Position numbers and translations under genes: made by a program. A stretch of 64,000 nucleotides of DNA from positions 39,581 to 103,580 of the forward strand of contig JACVRN010000001.1 in assembly GCA_014534425.1 (NCBI GenBank). The letters are read 5' to 3'. This document shows, piece by piece, positions 17,813 through 27,059 of this stretch; positions within the stretch are counted from its first letter, which is position 1, and the number at the start of each line of letters is the position of its first letter. The notes below the pieces were generated by a model that saw only the letters and a program-made list of their open reading frames with translations, was not told the DNA's origin and made no database searches. This DNA comes from Pyrinomonadaceae bacterium (GTDB lineage Bacteria > Acidobacteriota > Blastocatellia > Pyrinomonadales > Pyrinomonadaceae).

Positions 17813-18415
17813 TTAAATTCCCGTGATGCCTCTTTCGACAAACTGCTGTCGCATCATTTCCCGCGCGCGAAAGAGACGATTCTTGACGGTGCCGAGCGGG
17901 AGGCTAGTCACCTCCGCAATCTCGTCGTAGCTCAGGTCGTGCTGGTGGCGAAGTATTATTAGCTCACGATAGACTGCCGGAAGCTGTCGCACGACGCGCT
18001 CTATCTCGGCTCGACGCTCCTCTACGGCGTACTCCTGTTCGGGCGAGAGCTTGCGGCTCATGACCGTTATCTCTCGCTCCTCGCCGCCCACTTCCGTTGA
18101 GAGCGCCTGCTCGCGCGAAGAGTTGCGGCGAAGGTGGTCGACCGACGCGTTGTGAGCTATCTTGTAAATCCAGGTGGAGAACTTGAACTCAGGGCGATAG
18201 CGCTCAAGCGAACTGTAGACTTTGATGAAGACCTCTTGCGTCAAATCCAGCGCCGAATCGTAATCCCCAACCATGCGGTAAACATAAGCCGCAATCGGGC
18301 GCTGGTAGCGGCGCACCAACTCATTGAAGCCGTCCTCGCGCCCGCGTATGGCCCTTGTGACCAGATCGCAATCGGCTACGGCGCTCAGATTAAGGGGAAC
18401 AGCGTTTACACTCAT
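17813..18415 (-). CDS. ECF-type RNA polymerase sigma factor
   Basis: The product is 200 residues. The region 2 signature is seen as FNELVRRYQRPIAAYVYRMVGDYDSALDLTQEVFIKVY, with FKFSTWIYKIAHNASVDHLRR for core and -10 recognition. Region 4 is seen as LPAVYRELIILRHQHDLSYDEIAEVTSLPLGTVKNRLFRAREMM, with its helix-turn-helix. It resembles RpoE/SigW-like group 4 sigma factors. The anti-sigma gene follows directly. It lies 50 bases downstream of the PilM-like gene, so the pilus operon and this regulatory pair may be transcribed together. Confidence 0.95.
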   Translation of the reverse strand: MSVNAVPLNLSAVADCDLVTRAIRGREDGFNELVRRYQRPIAAYVYRMVGDYDSALDLTQEVFIKVYSSLERYRPEFKFSTWIYKIAHNASVDHLRRNSSREQALSTEVGGEEREITVMSRKLSPEQEYAVEERRAEIERVVRQLPAVYRELIILRHQHDLSYDEIAEVTSLPLGTVKNRLFRAREMMRQQFVERGITGI

Positions 18416-18464
18416 GCTCAGGTTTTACGCCTGTGGAACTGTAAAAGTTTCAGAATGACCCGCT

Positions 18465-19424
18465 TTATCTCCACGCCATCGTGGCGAGGCCCGCAGAGGC
18501 GGCTATGGCGTCGAAGCTCAGGTCTGTGGAGGGGAGCGCAAGGCCAACGTCTGCGGCCTCCATAGAGGCCAGGGTGACGCCCAGTGTGTCGTTGACTATG
18601 TCTCCTACGTGGTCGCTCTTGATGCCCTCGCCTATTGCCAGCAGTCTCTCTATGCCGTAGACGGTGGCGGCCTCCGGCGGCGCGGCCAGGCGGTCTCTGT
18701 AAAAGAGCAGCAGGCGATAAAGCTCGTCGTCGCGGTCTTCGGGGTCGCAGATGATGGCGCGCACGGCCAGAGGCTGCGAGCCGCGCACTATCACAGCCGT
18801 AAAGCCTTCCGGGTGCGAACTGACCAGAAGACTGTCGCCGTGCCACGCGGCACCGCGCTTCTCAAGCCACTGCATCTCGGCTACGTGACGCGGCAGGATA
18901 AGCCCCGCGCGCCAGCCCAGTGCGGCAAAGACTGTCTCGTATTCGGCAAGCACGCTGAGGCGAGCCGCGACGGCAATGTAACGCGCGCGACCCTGCGCGT
19001 CCGCGCCAAGCCGCTCGTGCGCCACCCGAAGCTCTTCGACCGGATGACCGAAGACGCGCTCCATCTTCCAGCGCAAGACCTCGTCCATCTCTGCGCGTGA
19101 TGCGGGCGCGCTCTCTAAAGTCATAATCGCGGAGCGAGTGGCCGCGCCGGGCAGAGCCACAGACCATCGCTTCTGTCTCTGAAGCCCCGCGCTCGTGACA
19201 AGCTGCGCCAGGGCTTCGGCCAACTCGTTCATGTCCGAGATGTTCGTCTCTTCAAAGTTCGGTTTGAGAAGCTGGCGTGGAAGCGTGATGGTGGCCGCGC
19301 GCTTGATGGTAAAGAGACTGCGCCTGCGCTCCAGAAGCACAGCCGAAGCCTCGCCCGCCTCAAGCCCTATGGCCGCCGCAGGCAGTCGCGGATTAACCAA
19401 CCTGTTCAAAGGATTATCAGCCAT
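18465..19424 (-). CDS. PilM-like pilus assembly ATPase-fold protein
   Basis: The product is 319 residues from the ATG at 19424, whose first base overlaps the preceding prepilin stop (TGATG), a sign of translational coupling. The chain has an actin-like feel: AIGLEAGEASAVLLE at the start, the middle segment WSVALPGAATRSAIMTLES, and DEVLRWKMERVFGHPVEELRVAHERLG. Adding position and size, this fits PilM, the cytoplasmic actin-like component of type IV pilus and type II secretion platforms. Sequence similarity to classical PilM is weak, so the call leans on context. Confidence 0.6.
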   Translation of the reverse strand: MADNPLNRLVNPRLPAAAIGLEAGEASAVLLERRRSLFTIKRAATITLPRQLLKPNFEETNISDMNELAEALAQLVTSAGLQRQKRWSVALPGAATRSAIMTLESAPASRAEMDEVLRWKMERVFGHPVEELRVAHERLGADAQGRARYIAVAARLSVLAEYETVFAALGWRAGLILPRHVAEMQWLEKRGAAWHGDSLLVSSHPEGFTAVIVRGSQPLAVRAIICDPEDRDDELYRLLLFYRDRLAAPPEAATVYGIERLLAIGEGIKSDHVGDIVNDTLGVTLASMEAADVGLALPSTDLSFDAIAASAGLATMAWR

Positions 19425-19816
19425 CACCATTCGTTGTAGCGCGTGCCGTCGGAGGCTTCTTCGGTAGAGGAGCTATGGACATCTACTATGCCCGTGCCGC
19501 CTTCGGTCGCGTAGGGGTCTTCGCCCGTGATCCAGTTCCAGTCGCGCTCGTTGGTGATGGGGTCAACAGGAATCTCTCTGAGGTATTTTCCGGCCAGGTC
19601 GTCGGGCGATTGCGGCAGCGCTCCCTTGTCCGCCGTGAACTGGTCTATGGCCTTACGCATCTGGAAGAGGTCGTCGCGCAGGACGGTCTCGCGCGCGTGA
19701 AGCATAATCTTTCTGTATTGCGGCAGAGCGACCGATGCCAGAATGACGAGTATGAACATCACTATCATCAATTCCAGCAGCGTAAAGCCACGCACGGCTC
19801 TCTTCCTACCACTCAT
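19424..19816 (-). CDS. Type II/IV major prepilin-like protein (GspG type)
   Basis: The product is about 130 residues. I chose the ATG at 19816 because it yields a short basic leader followed at once by the prepilin site, RGFTLLELMIVMFILVILASVALPQY. This is the type III signal cleaved after Gly and methylated by PilD. The C-terminus YLREIPVDPITNERDWNW is the GspG pseudopilin core. It overlaps the upstream prepilin stop by 11 bases, and its own stop overlaps the PilM-like start. The C-terminal end (VDVHSSS...YNEW) resembles that of the neighbouring prepilin, suggesting duplication. Confidence 0.9.
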   Translation of the reverse strand: MSGRKRAVRGFTLLELMIVMFILVILASVALPQYRKIMLHARETVLRDDLFQMRKAIDQFTADKGALPQSPDDLAGKYLREIPVDPITNERDWNWITGEDPYATEGGTGIVDVHSSSTEEASDGTRYNEW

Positions 19817-20474
19817 TGTACTTCTCTCCGTTGAGCGCAGTGGCCTTGGATTGCGAGCGCACGTCGAAGACGTTCTCGCCGCCCCAGGAGGTTGAATCCG
19901 AGTTGTCATAGAGCGAGCGCAAGTCCCACTCGCGCGTGCCCGTCATGGGGTCAACCGGAATCTCTCTGAGGTAAACCTTCTTCTTCGTCGCTAAGGTTCC
20001 GGCCACGTCCGTAGCGTTGCGCGTGTCGTTGCCGAGGCCGACTCCGCCGAACTGATTACCGCCGGCTCCGGCGCGCGGAGCAATCGAAACGCCGTTGACG
20101 AGAGTTTCAAGGTCGGGCGGATAGCGGTCAGGATTGTCCACGGAGAAGATTGTGCAGTCGGTAATCATGACGCGGCTGCGCGGGTCTATCAGAGCTTGCT
20201 GCTGGCCGGGTGGGACAGCTTGGTTCGGCGGCTGGCCCTGCTGCTGCGCCGCGCCTCCTGCTGCTGCCGGAGCGCAGGGGCCGCCTATGACATCGCGGTG
20301 AAACTGGTCAATCGCGCTTCGCATCTCGCGCAAAGCCTCGCGCAACTGCTGCTCGCGCTGTCGCTTCACAGCCGTCTGCACGAGCGGCAGCACGCCCAGC
20401 GTCAGAATCGCCAGGATGAAAAGCGTGATGACAAGCTCAAGCAGCGTGAACCCTCTTGCGTTCTTTACTCTCAT
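19806..20474 (-). CDS. Second prepilin-like protein with Pro/Gln-rich insert
   Basis: The product is 222 residues, starting MRVKNARGFTLLELVITLFILAILTLGVLPL, a classic prepilin leader and N-terminal helix. The globular part shares YLREIPVDPMTGTREWDL and the ending FDVRSQS...YNEW with the next gene. An extra ~80-residue insert between them contains a Gln/Pro-rich loop (AAQQQGQPPNQAVPPGQQQ) and two cysteines (GGPCAP, ITDC). It directly follows the secretin gene with no gap. Likely a minor or alternative pseudopilin. Confidence 0.88.
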   Translation of the reverse strand: MRVKNARGFTLLELVITLFILAILTLGVLPLVQTAVKRQREQQLREALREMRSAIDQFHRDVIGGPCAPAAAGGAAQQQGQPPNQAVPPGQQQALIDPRSRVMITDCTIFSVDNPDRYPPDLETLVNGVSIAPRAGAGGNQFGGVGLGNDTRNATDVAGTLATKKKVYLREIPVDPMTGTREWDLRSLYDNSDSTSWGGENVFDVRSQSKATALNGEKYNEW

Positions 20475-23348
20475 CTACTGCTTTACGATTACCTTCACTT
20501 CCGAGAGGTCAATCAGGACGGTGCGACCGTCGGCTGCGACCAGATGAACGTTGTTCTTATCGAAGCTGAAAATGCTTTCGCCCGTGGCAAGCGCCTCCAC
20601 TTCTATGAAGACGAGCACACCCGCGCCCGTGATGGGCTGAGCGCCCGCAGGCGGCGCGACAGAGACGAGCAGCAGCCCCTTAGCGTCAACCGATTGCGTC
20701 AGGATAGGCTGTGCTCCTCCTTCGCCTGTCGCCAGCAGGTTGCCGGTCGACACGTTGCTGATACGCAACCGTTGCGGGTCGAACTTGAAGGTCAGAGCGG
20801 CCAACCCCAGAGGCGCGTCCGTCTTGAGCAGAAGCGTTATCTGGCGACGCTCGCCCACGCGCAACTCCTGCAACTTCGGCAGGAGCATTAAACCGGCTGC
20901 GCTTCGCGTCACGAACGTTGTGCTGCCAGCCGCAACAGCTTTCGCCTGCGAAGGCGCGCTCGCATTGTTCTTCAAAGAAGAGGGCTGCGTGGTGGCGTCG
21001 TCGCGCCTCTCCTGCGTCTCAAGCTGCGGGCCTATGAAGGAAGGCTTCGCTGGCGCGGCGTTGTCCAGTCGACGCATTGGAGGAGCATCGTCATTAGCGC
21101 TCGCATTGTCAGTCGCGCCGCTCGTCGTCGTCAGTGGCTTAGCCTGCGACGTGTTGCTCGCGGGCGCAGACAGGTTGGACGTGGGCGCGCTGGTCGTTGA
21201 ATTGTTCGAAGCATTTCCGGGCACGGGCAAATCCGCCTTGGGAACATTCACAGGCAGAGGCCGAAGGTTAGCCGGAAGAGCTTTAGAGATGTTCGAGGCG
21301 GCGTCGCTTCCGCCAGTCGGCGCACCGGCCTGCACGCCATCGCCCATCAGCACGCGCGGCGCTGGCACGTAGGCCGGAGGCTCTTCGTCAAGGATGGGCT
21401 TTTGTGGTTGAGCGTTTACGGCCTGCGCCTGTTGTTGCTGCTGTTGCGGCTGAGCGTTCTGCGCGACCGCTTGGTTGCGTGCGGCGCGACGCGCTTCGGC
21501 AAGCTGGTCTTCGCGCTCAGCATCTTCAAGCACGGCCTGCACGGAGCCGCTCGTGGGCGTCTGCAAAGTTCCAGAGGGGCGCATCATCTCGTCGTCCGGC
21601 GTCACGGCGGGAGCGCGCAGCACCCTAGGCGTAACCGCGATAACGATGTCCACCTGACGGTTGCGATCTTCCGGTGCTGTAAAGAAACGACCAAGGACAG
21701 GGATGAGGCCCAGAAGCGGCAGCCCTACGCGCGACTGCGACTGCGAGCCTTGCGCTATGCTGGCGAGCATCATCGTTCGATTGTTCTGTATGCGAGCCGT
21801 GCCAGCAATCGAGCGCTCCGTAAACGTAGGCGTAGGATTGCCCGGATTGATAACGTCCTTAGACTCAATGCTCATCTTCACCTGCACGTCCAGGTTAGGA
21901 TAAACCGTCGGCAGGAACTTCAAAGTCAGACCCGTCTGCTCGTAGTTGAAGACCGGAAAGCCTCCGGCAAAGCCCACGCCCTGATTGACTCCGCCCGGCT
22001 GGTTCGTGGTGTTGGTCGTGCCGAAGGGAAAAGTCTGAGCCGTCTGCACGGGCACGCGCTGTCCTATGCGCGCCGTGGACTCTTCGTTGTTGAAGGCGTG
22101 AATCTGTGTCGTGAAAAGAAGCTTCGTGCGGTCTCGGCCCTGAAGCAGGGCGATGGCTGAAGGCGGAAGTGCGAAACCTACGCCCAATGCCGTAGGCAGA
22201 GCGAGCGGGAAATTGCTCCGGCTGGTAATGCCGCCCTGCGCGCTTCCCAGGTTGATGAGCGTGGTGTTCGAGCCTATCTGGTTGCCTATCTTCAACAGGT
22301 CGTCGCGCGAGACTTCGTAGATGTTCACGTCCATCACGACCTCTGCGCGGTCTTTATCCAGGCTCGCCAGCAGGTCGCCTATGAGCCGGACGTTCTCCGC
22401 CGTGTCGCGTATGGTGATGCTGTTGGTGTCCGGGTCAGCGATGGCTATGGTTGTAGGGCGTCCCGCCTGCGCCGGGATAGCACGGCCAATATACTTTTCC
22501 GCATCAGCCGGTTTTAAGTTCGAGAGATAGAAGGTGCGTATGACTAGCTGCTGATAGGTTCCTCTGCGCTGCTGGTCTGCGACCAGGATGGTGCGGCGTC
22601 CGAGTTTCTGAAAGAAGAGTCCTTCCTGAAGAAAGACGTAATCAAGCGCCTGCGCGGCGGTCACATCCTTTAAAGAGATGTCTATGTTGCGCGGCTGCCG
22701 GAAGCTCTGGCTGTCGAAGACCACGTTGAGGCCGAGCAGTTCTGCGTAGGTGCGTATGAAAGCTTTGAGGTCGCCACTGTAGGTAACGATTCGCAACTGC
22801 TCTACGCGCTGCTGCGGAACGGCAGGCACCGCTATGTCACGAGCGCCTGAGATGGCTGCGGGCGTCGTGCCTCCTGTGAGCGCTCCCGCTTCGCGCAGAG
22901 AGGTCGGAGACCCCCTTAAGGTTCCGCCGACCTGCATATTGTTTGTGGGAAGCCCCGCCTCTTTATCTTTTTGCAGGCGCAGCATGCGCTCCATCTCCGA
23001 GAGCGCAAGCTCGTTCACGGGGTCGTAGGCGTAAGATTGCCGGAAGGCGTTATAGGCTCCGAGAAAATCGCTCTTCTCCGCGAGCGCTCTTCCCTGCTGC
23101 ATCAAAACCTGCGAGGCGTTGAAGACGGCGCGGCGGTATCGCAACTGGTATTCCGTGTCATCCGGATTCGCAGCCAGCGCGAGCGAGTATTGCTCTGCGG
23201 CCTTCTCCCATTGCTGCGCCTTCTCGTAGACAAGCCCCTGGTTGTAATACTTCTCGCCCTTTTTGGCGAGCGCAACCATAGGCACAGCCAGCAGGCTGAT
23301 GATGACTATGAGCGATGCAATCGAGCGTGGGCGGGCAAATGTTTTCAT
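20475..23348 (-). CDS. Secretin with N-terminal TPR and C-terminal cohesin-like domain
   Basis: The product is 957 residues. After a signal peptide (to about residue 28) come TPR-like helices (YNQGLVYEKAQQWEKAAEQYSLALAANPDD and on to ~130). Secretin N-domains follow (ISLKDVTAAQALDYVFLQEGLF; a NolW-like ADPDTNSITIRDTAENVRLIGDLLASLDKDRAEVVMDV). The secretin core includes VPVQTAQTF, TGLTLKFLPTVYPNLDVQVKMSIESK and LPLLGLIPVLGRFF. A long Asn/Ala/Pro/Ser-rich linker leads to a last domain (about 815-957) that looks like a cohesin fold. It would form the outer-membrane pore of the pilus/secretion machine. A similar layout is known from Acidobacteria and other diderms. Confidence 0.9.
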   Translation of the reverse strand: MKTFARPRSIASLIVIISLLAVPMVALAKKGEKYYNQGLVYEKAQQWEKAAEQYSLALAANPDDTEYQLRYRRAVFNASQVLMQQGRALAEKSDFLGAYNAFRQSYAYDPVNELALSEMERMLRLQKDKEAGLPTNNMQVGGTLRGSPTSLREAGALTGGTTPAAISGARDIAVPAVPQQRVEQLRIVTYSGDLKAFIRTYAELLGLNVVFDSQSFRQPRNIDISLKDVTAAQALDYVFLQEGLFFQKLGRRTILVADQQRRGTYQQLVIRTFYLSNLKPADAEKYIGRAIPAQAGRPTTIAIADPDTNSITIRDTAENVRLIGDLLASLDKDRAEVVMDVNIYEVSRDDLLKIGNQIGSNTTLINLGSAQGGITSRSNFPLALPTALGVGFALPPSAIALLQGRDRTKLLFTTQIHAFNNEESTARIGQRVPVQTAQTFPFGTTNTTNQPGGVNQGVGFAGGFPVFNYEQTGLTLKFLPTVYPNLDVQVKMSIESKDVINPGNPTPTFTERSIAGTARIQNNRTMMLASIAQGSQSQSRVGLPLLGLIPVLGRFFTAPEDRNRQVDIVIAVTPRVLRAPAVTPDDEMMRPSGTLQTPTSGSVQAVLEDAEREDQLAEARRAARNQAVAQNAQPQQQQQQAQAVNAQPQKPILDEEPPAYVPAPRVLMGDGVQAGAPTGGSDAASNISKALPANLRPLPVNVPKADLPVPGNASNNSTTSAPTSNLSAPASNTSQAKPLTTTSGATDNASANDDAPPMRRLDNAAPAKPSFIGPQLETQERRDDATTQPSSLKNNASAPSQAKAVAAGSTTFVTRSAAGLMLLPKLQELRVGERRQITLLLKTDAPLGLAALTFKFDPQRLRISNVSTGNLLATGEGGAQPILTQSVDAKGLLLVSVAPPAGAQPITGAGVLVFIEVEALATGESIFSFDKNNVHLVAADGRTVLIDLSEVKVIVKQ

Positions 23349-23450
23349 CTATAGCCTCTCCAAACAATTCTTAAATAACCCGAAAGACTCCGAAGCAGAG
23401 CCTGGAAAATTACACGCGACGGCGCGAGCGCAGTTCCTTTAAAAAAGCAA

Positions 23451-23509
23451 TCAGCCATCAGCAATCAGCTTTCGCAATAGCTCTTTCAAAGCTGATTGCT
23501 GATGGCTGA
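23451..23509. repeat. 19-bp-arm palindrome between gspE and secretin genes
   Basis: TCAGCCATCAGCAATCAGC (23451-23469) and the exact complement GCTGATTGCTGATGGCTGA (23491-23509) flank a 21-base loop. A further CGCTGATTGC follows. It lies inside the secretion operon, immediately after the gspE stop. Confidence 0.85.
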
Positions 23510-23519
23510 ACGCTGATTG

Positions 23520-25232
23520 CTATCCTAAGTTTATCTCTTCGACGAACGTGACACGATTAATCTCGTGGAGCGTAGAGATGCCTGCGAAAACTTTTTCGAG
23601 CGCGGATTCTCTCAAGCTCGATAAGCCTTCGGCTTCGGCAGCGCGGCGGACTTCCGAGCCGGGACGCCTCTCCACAATCATCTCACGAATATTATCGGTC
23701 AAATCCAGAAGCTCGTGAATCGCGGTGCGCCCGCGATAGCCCGTGTGATTGCACGCGTCGCAGCCCACGCTGCGATAGAAGGTGCGATGACGATGCTCCG
23801 CAGGATGCAGGCCCGATTCGAGCAACTCTTCGTCTGAAATATCGTACGGGCGCTTGCAGACGTGGCAGAGCATACGCACAAGGCGCTGAGCCAGCACACA
23901 GTTCAAGCTTGAGACGAAATTATACGGCTCCACGCCCATGTTCAGGAAACGGCCTATAACGTCAATGACGTTGTTGGCGTGAACCGTTGTGAAAACAAGG
24001 TGGCCCGTCAGAGCGGACTGAATGGCTATCTGCGCCGTCTCGGTGTCGCGTATCTCTCCGACCATTATCTTGTCGGGGTCGTGGCGAAGGATTGAGCGAA
24101 GACCGCGCGCGAAAGAGAGGCCCTTCTTCTCGTTCACGGGAATCTGCGTGATGCCGTGAAGCTGATACTCCACGGGGTCTTCGATGGTGATTATCTTGTC
24201 TTCTTCGTTTCTAATCTCGTTCAAGGCAGCGTAAAGCGTAGTCGTCTTGCCGGAACCCGTGGGGCCTGTGACGAGCACCATCCCGTAAGGCTCTGCTATG
24301 TAGCGGCGGAACTTCCTCAAATCATCTTCGCCGAATCCGACCACGTCCAGATTCAGGTTGCGAAACTCTTCGTTAATCTGCTCCTTGTCCAGGATACGAA
24401 TGACAGCGTCTTCGCCGTGAATGGTCGGCATGATGGAGACGCGAAAGTCAACGTTCCTGCCCTTGTAGCGCACGCGAAAGCGACCGTCCTGCGGGACACG
24501 TCGCTCTGCGATGTCCAGTTCCGACATGACCTTGATGCGCGAAATCAGCGTTTGATGATAGGCCAAGTCAATCGGGTCTACCTTCTGGTACAGCGCGCCG
24601 TCAATGCGATACTTGACCTGCACTTCCGTGTCGCGCGTCTCTATGTGAATGTCGGATGCGCGCGACTCCATAGCGTTGAAGATGATGGTGTCGACGAGCT
24701 TGATAATCGGCGACATGTCTGAGTCTGTCGCCAGGCGGTCGAGGTCTAAAATCTCTTCGCCCGTCTCTGTCTCTTTGACCAGCGAGATGCGGAAGTTCGA
24801 GGCAGCTTCCTGAAGCACGCGCTGCGTGGCGTCGCCTTTGCGAAGCACAACGTCGATGGCCCCGGCTGTAGCCACGTACGCCTGTATGCGAGCGTGAAGC
24901 GCGCTGGAGAGTTCGTCCAGACGCTCAAGGTCTGTAGGGTCTGCCATTGCTATGTGCAGGCGGCGGCCCTCGCGCCTGAGCGGCACGAACTGGTAGCGCA
25001 GCATCAGGTCAACGGGCAACTCCGCCAGCAGAGAGTAGTCAATCGGTGATTCGCCTTCGGGCGGCAGCAGGTCTATGTAAGGCAGGCGGTAACGCAACGC
25101 AAGCTTCTTGGCCTCGCGCACCTCCGGCGGGTCGCCGTCCTCCGGCAGAGGCAGCACGCGATCCTCCGGCTTAATCGGCTGAGTCGTCTCGCCAAAAGAG
25201 ACTATAGTTTCCGTGTATTCTTCAGATTTCAT
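23520..25232 (-). CDS. Type II secretion / type IV pilus assembly ATPase (GspE/PilB)
   Basis: The product is 570 residues from the ATG at 25232 (an upstream ATG at 25247 is possible). The N-terminal MshEN-like domain is seen around PYIDLLPPE and FVPLRREGRRLHIAMADPTD. The motor domain has SDIHIETRD, Walker A GPTGSGKTTT, the Asp box ITIEDPVEYQL, Walker B region DPDKIMVGEIRD, and the His box TGHLVFTTVHANN. A four-cysteine zinc module follows (CHVCKRP ... CDACNHTGYRGR), typical of GspE/PilB. It powers pilin polymerisation at the inner membrane. It sits between gspF and the secretin gene, separated from both by long palindromes. Confidence 0.95.
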   Translation of the reverse strand: MKSEEYTETIVSFGETTQPIKPEDRVLPLPEDGDPPEVREAKKLALRYRLPYIDLLPPEGESPIDYSLLAELPVDLMLRYQFVPLRREGRRLHIAMADPTDLERLDELSSALHARIQAYVATAGAIDVVLRKGDATQRVLQEAASNFRISLVKETETGEEILDLDRLATDSDMSPIIKLVDTIIFNAMESRASDIHIETRDTEVQVKYRIDGALYQKVDPIDLAYHQTLISRIKVMSELDIAERRVPQDGRFRVRYKGRNVDFRVSIMPTIHGEDAVIRILDKEQINEEFRNLNLDVVGFGEDDLRKFRRYIAEPYGMVLVTGPTGSGKTTTLYAALNEIRNEEDKIITIEDPVEYQLHGITQIPVNEKKGLSFARGLRSILRHDPDKIMVGEIRDTETAQIAIQSALTGHLVFTTVHANNVIDVIGRFLNMGVEPYNFVSSLNCVLAQRLVRMLCHVCKRPYDISDEELLESGLHPAEHRHRTFYRSVGCDACNHTGYRGRTAIHELLDLTDNIREMIVERRPGSEVRRAAEAEGLSSLRESALEKVFAGISTLHEINRVTFVEEINLG

Positions 25233-25240
25233 AAAGCTCG

Positions 25241-25397
25241 TCAGCAATCAGCAGTCAGCTATCAGCTTTAATTCAGATGCTTGCGAGATAATATCCGACT
25301 GCTTATCAAATGTGATTTTCAAACCGTTAGTTTTTTGTCTACCTGCAACCGTGGCCGAGCAGTCGCTTTAAGCTGACTGCTGATAGTTGATTGCTGA
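25241..25397. repeat. Long-spaced inverted TCAGCAATCAGC words between gspF and gspE
   Basis: TCAGCAATCAGCAGTCAGCTATCAGC (25241-25266) faces AGCTGACTGCTGATAGTTGATTGCTGA (25371-25397), separated by about 105 bases with no gene. The words are the same as in the palindrome at 23451. Confidence 0.75.
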
Positions 25398-25401
25398 ATG
25401 C

Positions 25402-26634
25402 TCATCGCGTCGGCGCATTCGATATTGATTGAATAATCGGGAGATAAATAGCGAGCAGGATGGTGATGACCACGCCGCCCATGACGATTAGGATGGCAGG
25501 CTCAAGCGTCGTCGTCAACTGTTCGAGCTTGACCTCGGCCTCCGCATCGTAAAAGACAGAGACCTCTTCGAGCATCTCGCGTAAACTGCCCGAACGCTCG
25601 CCTATGCCTATCATGTCGAGCGCCAGTTCCGGCATCCAGTCGGCGCTCTCCAGGCTCTCCGTAAACGAGCGGCCCTCACGAATCATGGGCAGGATGGCTG
25701 AGCTACGCTGGCGCAACTCTCTGTTGGTGATGCTTTCGGCTGCAATCTCCCAGGATTCGACCAGGGTGATGCCGCCAGCCAGAAGCGTTGCGAGCGAGCG
25801 CGTGGCCTGTGCCGTCGCAATCTGTATCAGAAGCTGGCCTATAATTGGAATCTTTAGAATGTTGCGGTCAATCGTCAGCTTGCCGCCGGGCGTGCGCGAC
25901 CAGATGATAATGGCTGCGGCTGTGATGGCTATGAGCGGGCCGAACCAGAAAAGATTCGCCGTCACCCAGTTGGAGATGCCCACCACAATCTGCGTCAGAA
26001 GCGGCAAACCCGTCTTTGAGAAATCCTTAAAGAGATTCGACATGCGCGGCACGACGTAAACGGTCAGGAAGACGACCATACCGAAGGATGCCGCGAGCAG
26101 CAGCATTGGGTAAGCAAGCGCGCCTCGAACTTTGCGGCGCACGCCCACGCTGCGGCGCATGTAGGTCACGTAGCGCGAGAGAATCTCGTCGAGCGCGCCG
26201 CTTCTCTCACCTGCAAGAATAGACGCGGTGTAGATGCGCGGAAAGATGGTTCCCTGCTTGGCGAAAGCCTGCGAGAGCGCAGCGCCGCCGCGAATCTCTT
26301 CCTCAACATCGGCCAGCACGGCGCGCAAGCGTGCGGAAACCGAGCGCTTTCTGAGCATGGAGATGGCTTGCAGTATGGGGATGCCCGCGCGTATGAGCGC
26401 CGCCAGTTGTTGATTGAAGAGCAGGAAGTCGCCAGCCTTGACGCGCGGGTGCGCGCCACTGCCCCCGCGACGCGTGAGCGCCGCGACGCCCGTTGTCTTC
26501 GGCGGCGTGACAGCAAACACCCTGTAGCCTTCACGCTCAAGACGCACGCGCGCTTCCTGCACGCCCGCAGCCTCCACCGTTCGCGTGACGACTTCGCCCG
26601 CCGGAGTTCCTAAACGACAAATAAACTCGGCCAT
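25402..26634 (-). CDS. Type II secretion / pilus inner-membrane platform protein (GspF/PilC)
   Basis: The product is 410 residues. Two copies of the T2SSF helical domain are visible: LLFNQQLAALIRAGIPILQAI (about residue 68 on) and LLIQIATAQATRSLATLLAGGITLVESWEIA (about residue 268 on). Each is followed by membrane segments (YPMLLLAASFGMVVFLTVYVVP; a central pair; TLEPAILIVMGGVVITILLAIYLPII at the end). The N-terminal GspF-type lead (FICRLGTPAGEVVTRTVEA) is standard. It anchors the assembly ATPase to the membrane. It is the first gene of the minus-strand secretion cluster, with an extended -10 element upstream. Confidence 0.95.
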   Translation of the reverse strand: MAEFICRLGTPAGEVVTRTVEAAGVQEARVRLEREGYRVFAVTPPKTTGVAALTRRGGSGAHPRVKAGDFLLFNQQLAALIRAGIPILQAISMLRKRSVSARLRAVLADVEEEIRGGAALSQAFAKQGTIFPRIYTASILAGERSGALDEILSRYVTYMRRSVGVRRKVRGALAYPMLLLAASFGMVVFLTVYVVPRMSNLFKDFSKTGLPLLTQIVVGISNWVTANLFWFGPLIAITAAAIIIWSRTPGGKLTIDRNILKIPIIGQLLIQIATAQATRSLATLLAGGITLVESWEIAAESITNRELRQRSSAILPMIREGRSFTESLESADWMPELALDMIGIGERSGSLREMLEEVSVFYDAEAEVKLEQLTTTLEPAILIVMGGVVITILLAIYLPIIQSISNAPTR

Positions 26635-26702
26635 TTGTTACCTGATAGTCGGGAAGAGAAAGAGTTCTGTTCGCGCTCGCTGTTAATAGGGCGACGCCAA
26701 AA

Positions 26703-26711
26703 AGTATAGCA
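26703..26711 (-). promoter_or_regulatory. Extended -10 promoter of the gspF operon
   Basis: On the minus strand TGCTATACT combines an extended TGn with a TATACT -10 box, about 70 bases before the gspF start. No good -35 hexamer is seen. The rest of 26635-26900 appears empty. Confidence 0.4.
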
Positions 26712-26913
26712 CGCGCCCTCACCCCTGCGCGACCGGACGAAGGCTCACGCCTTCTGGCAAGTTGATACACGCTAAGATGCGCGAAAAGTTGCGCTATCCG
26801 CCACGCCGCGACGATGAAATGTTTTGCCTGCCAAATTGCATAGAGAGTTAGAGGATTATTCAAAAGGAAGTAAGGATGGGCCAGGTGTGTGAATAGACGC
26901 TACCTATAATTTG

Positions 26914-26942
26914 TTGACATTCAGCCGTCATGAGTATATACG
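26914..26942 (+). promoter_or_regulatory. Promoter of the amidase gene
   Basis: TTGACA (26914-26919) is followed by TATATACG; a 17-base spacer gives TATACG (26937-26942). The amidase ATG is about 110 bases downstream with AAAGGAG (27048-27054) five bases ahead of it. Confidence 0.45.
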
Positions 26943-27059
26943 GCCATAGTCAAATCCAGTCTCTCGCATAATCTTCGTGGCCCAAAAGACGACGCGCTCT
27001 TATCAAGCAATTAACGCCATGCAGACTTACAAATTTCCTCTAGCCCGAAAGGAGTCTCT

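Noticed and set aside
21402..22160. Plus-strand open frame of 252 codons
   Set aside because: It lies fully within the secretin gene on the opposite strand and shows no recognisable domain or start signal.
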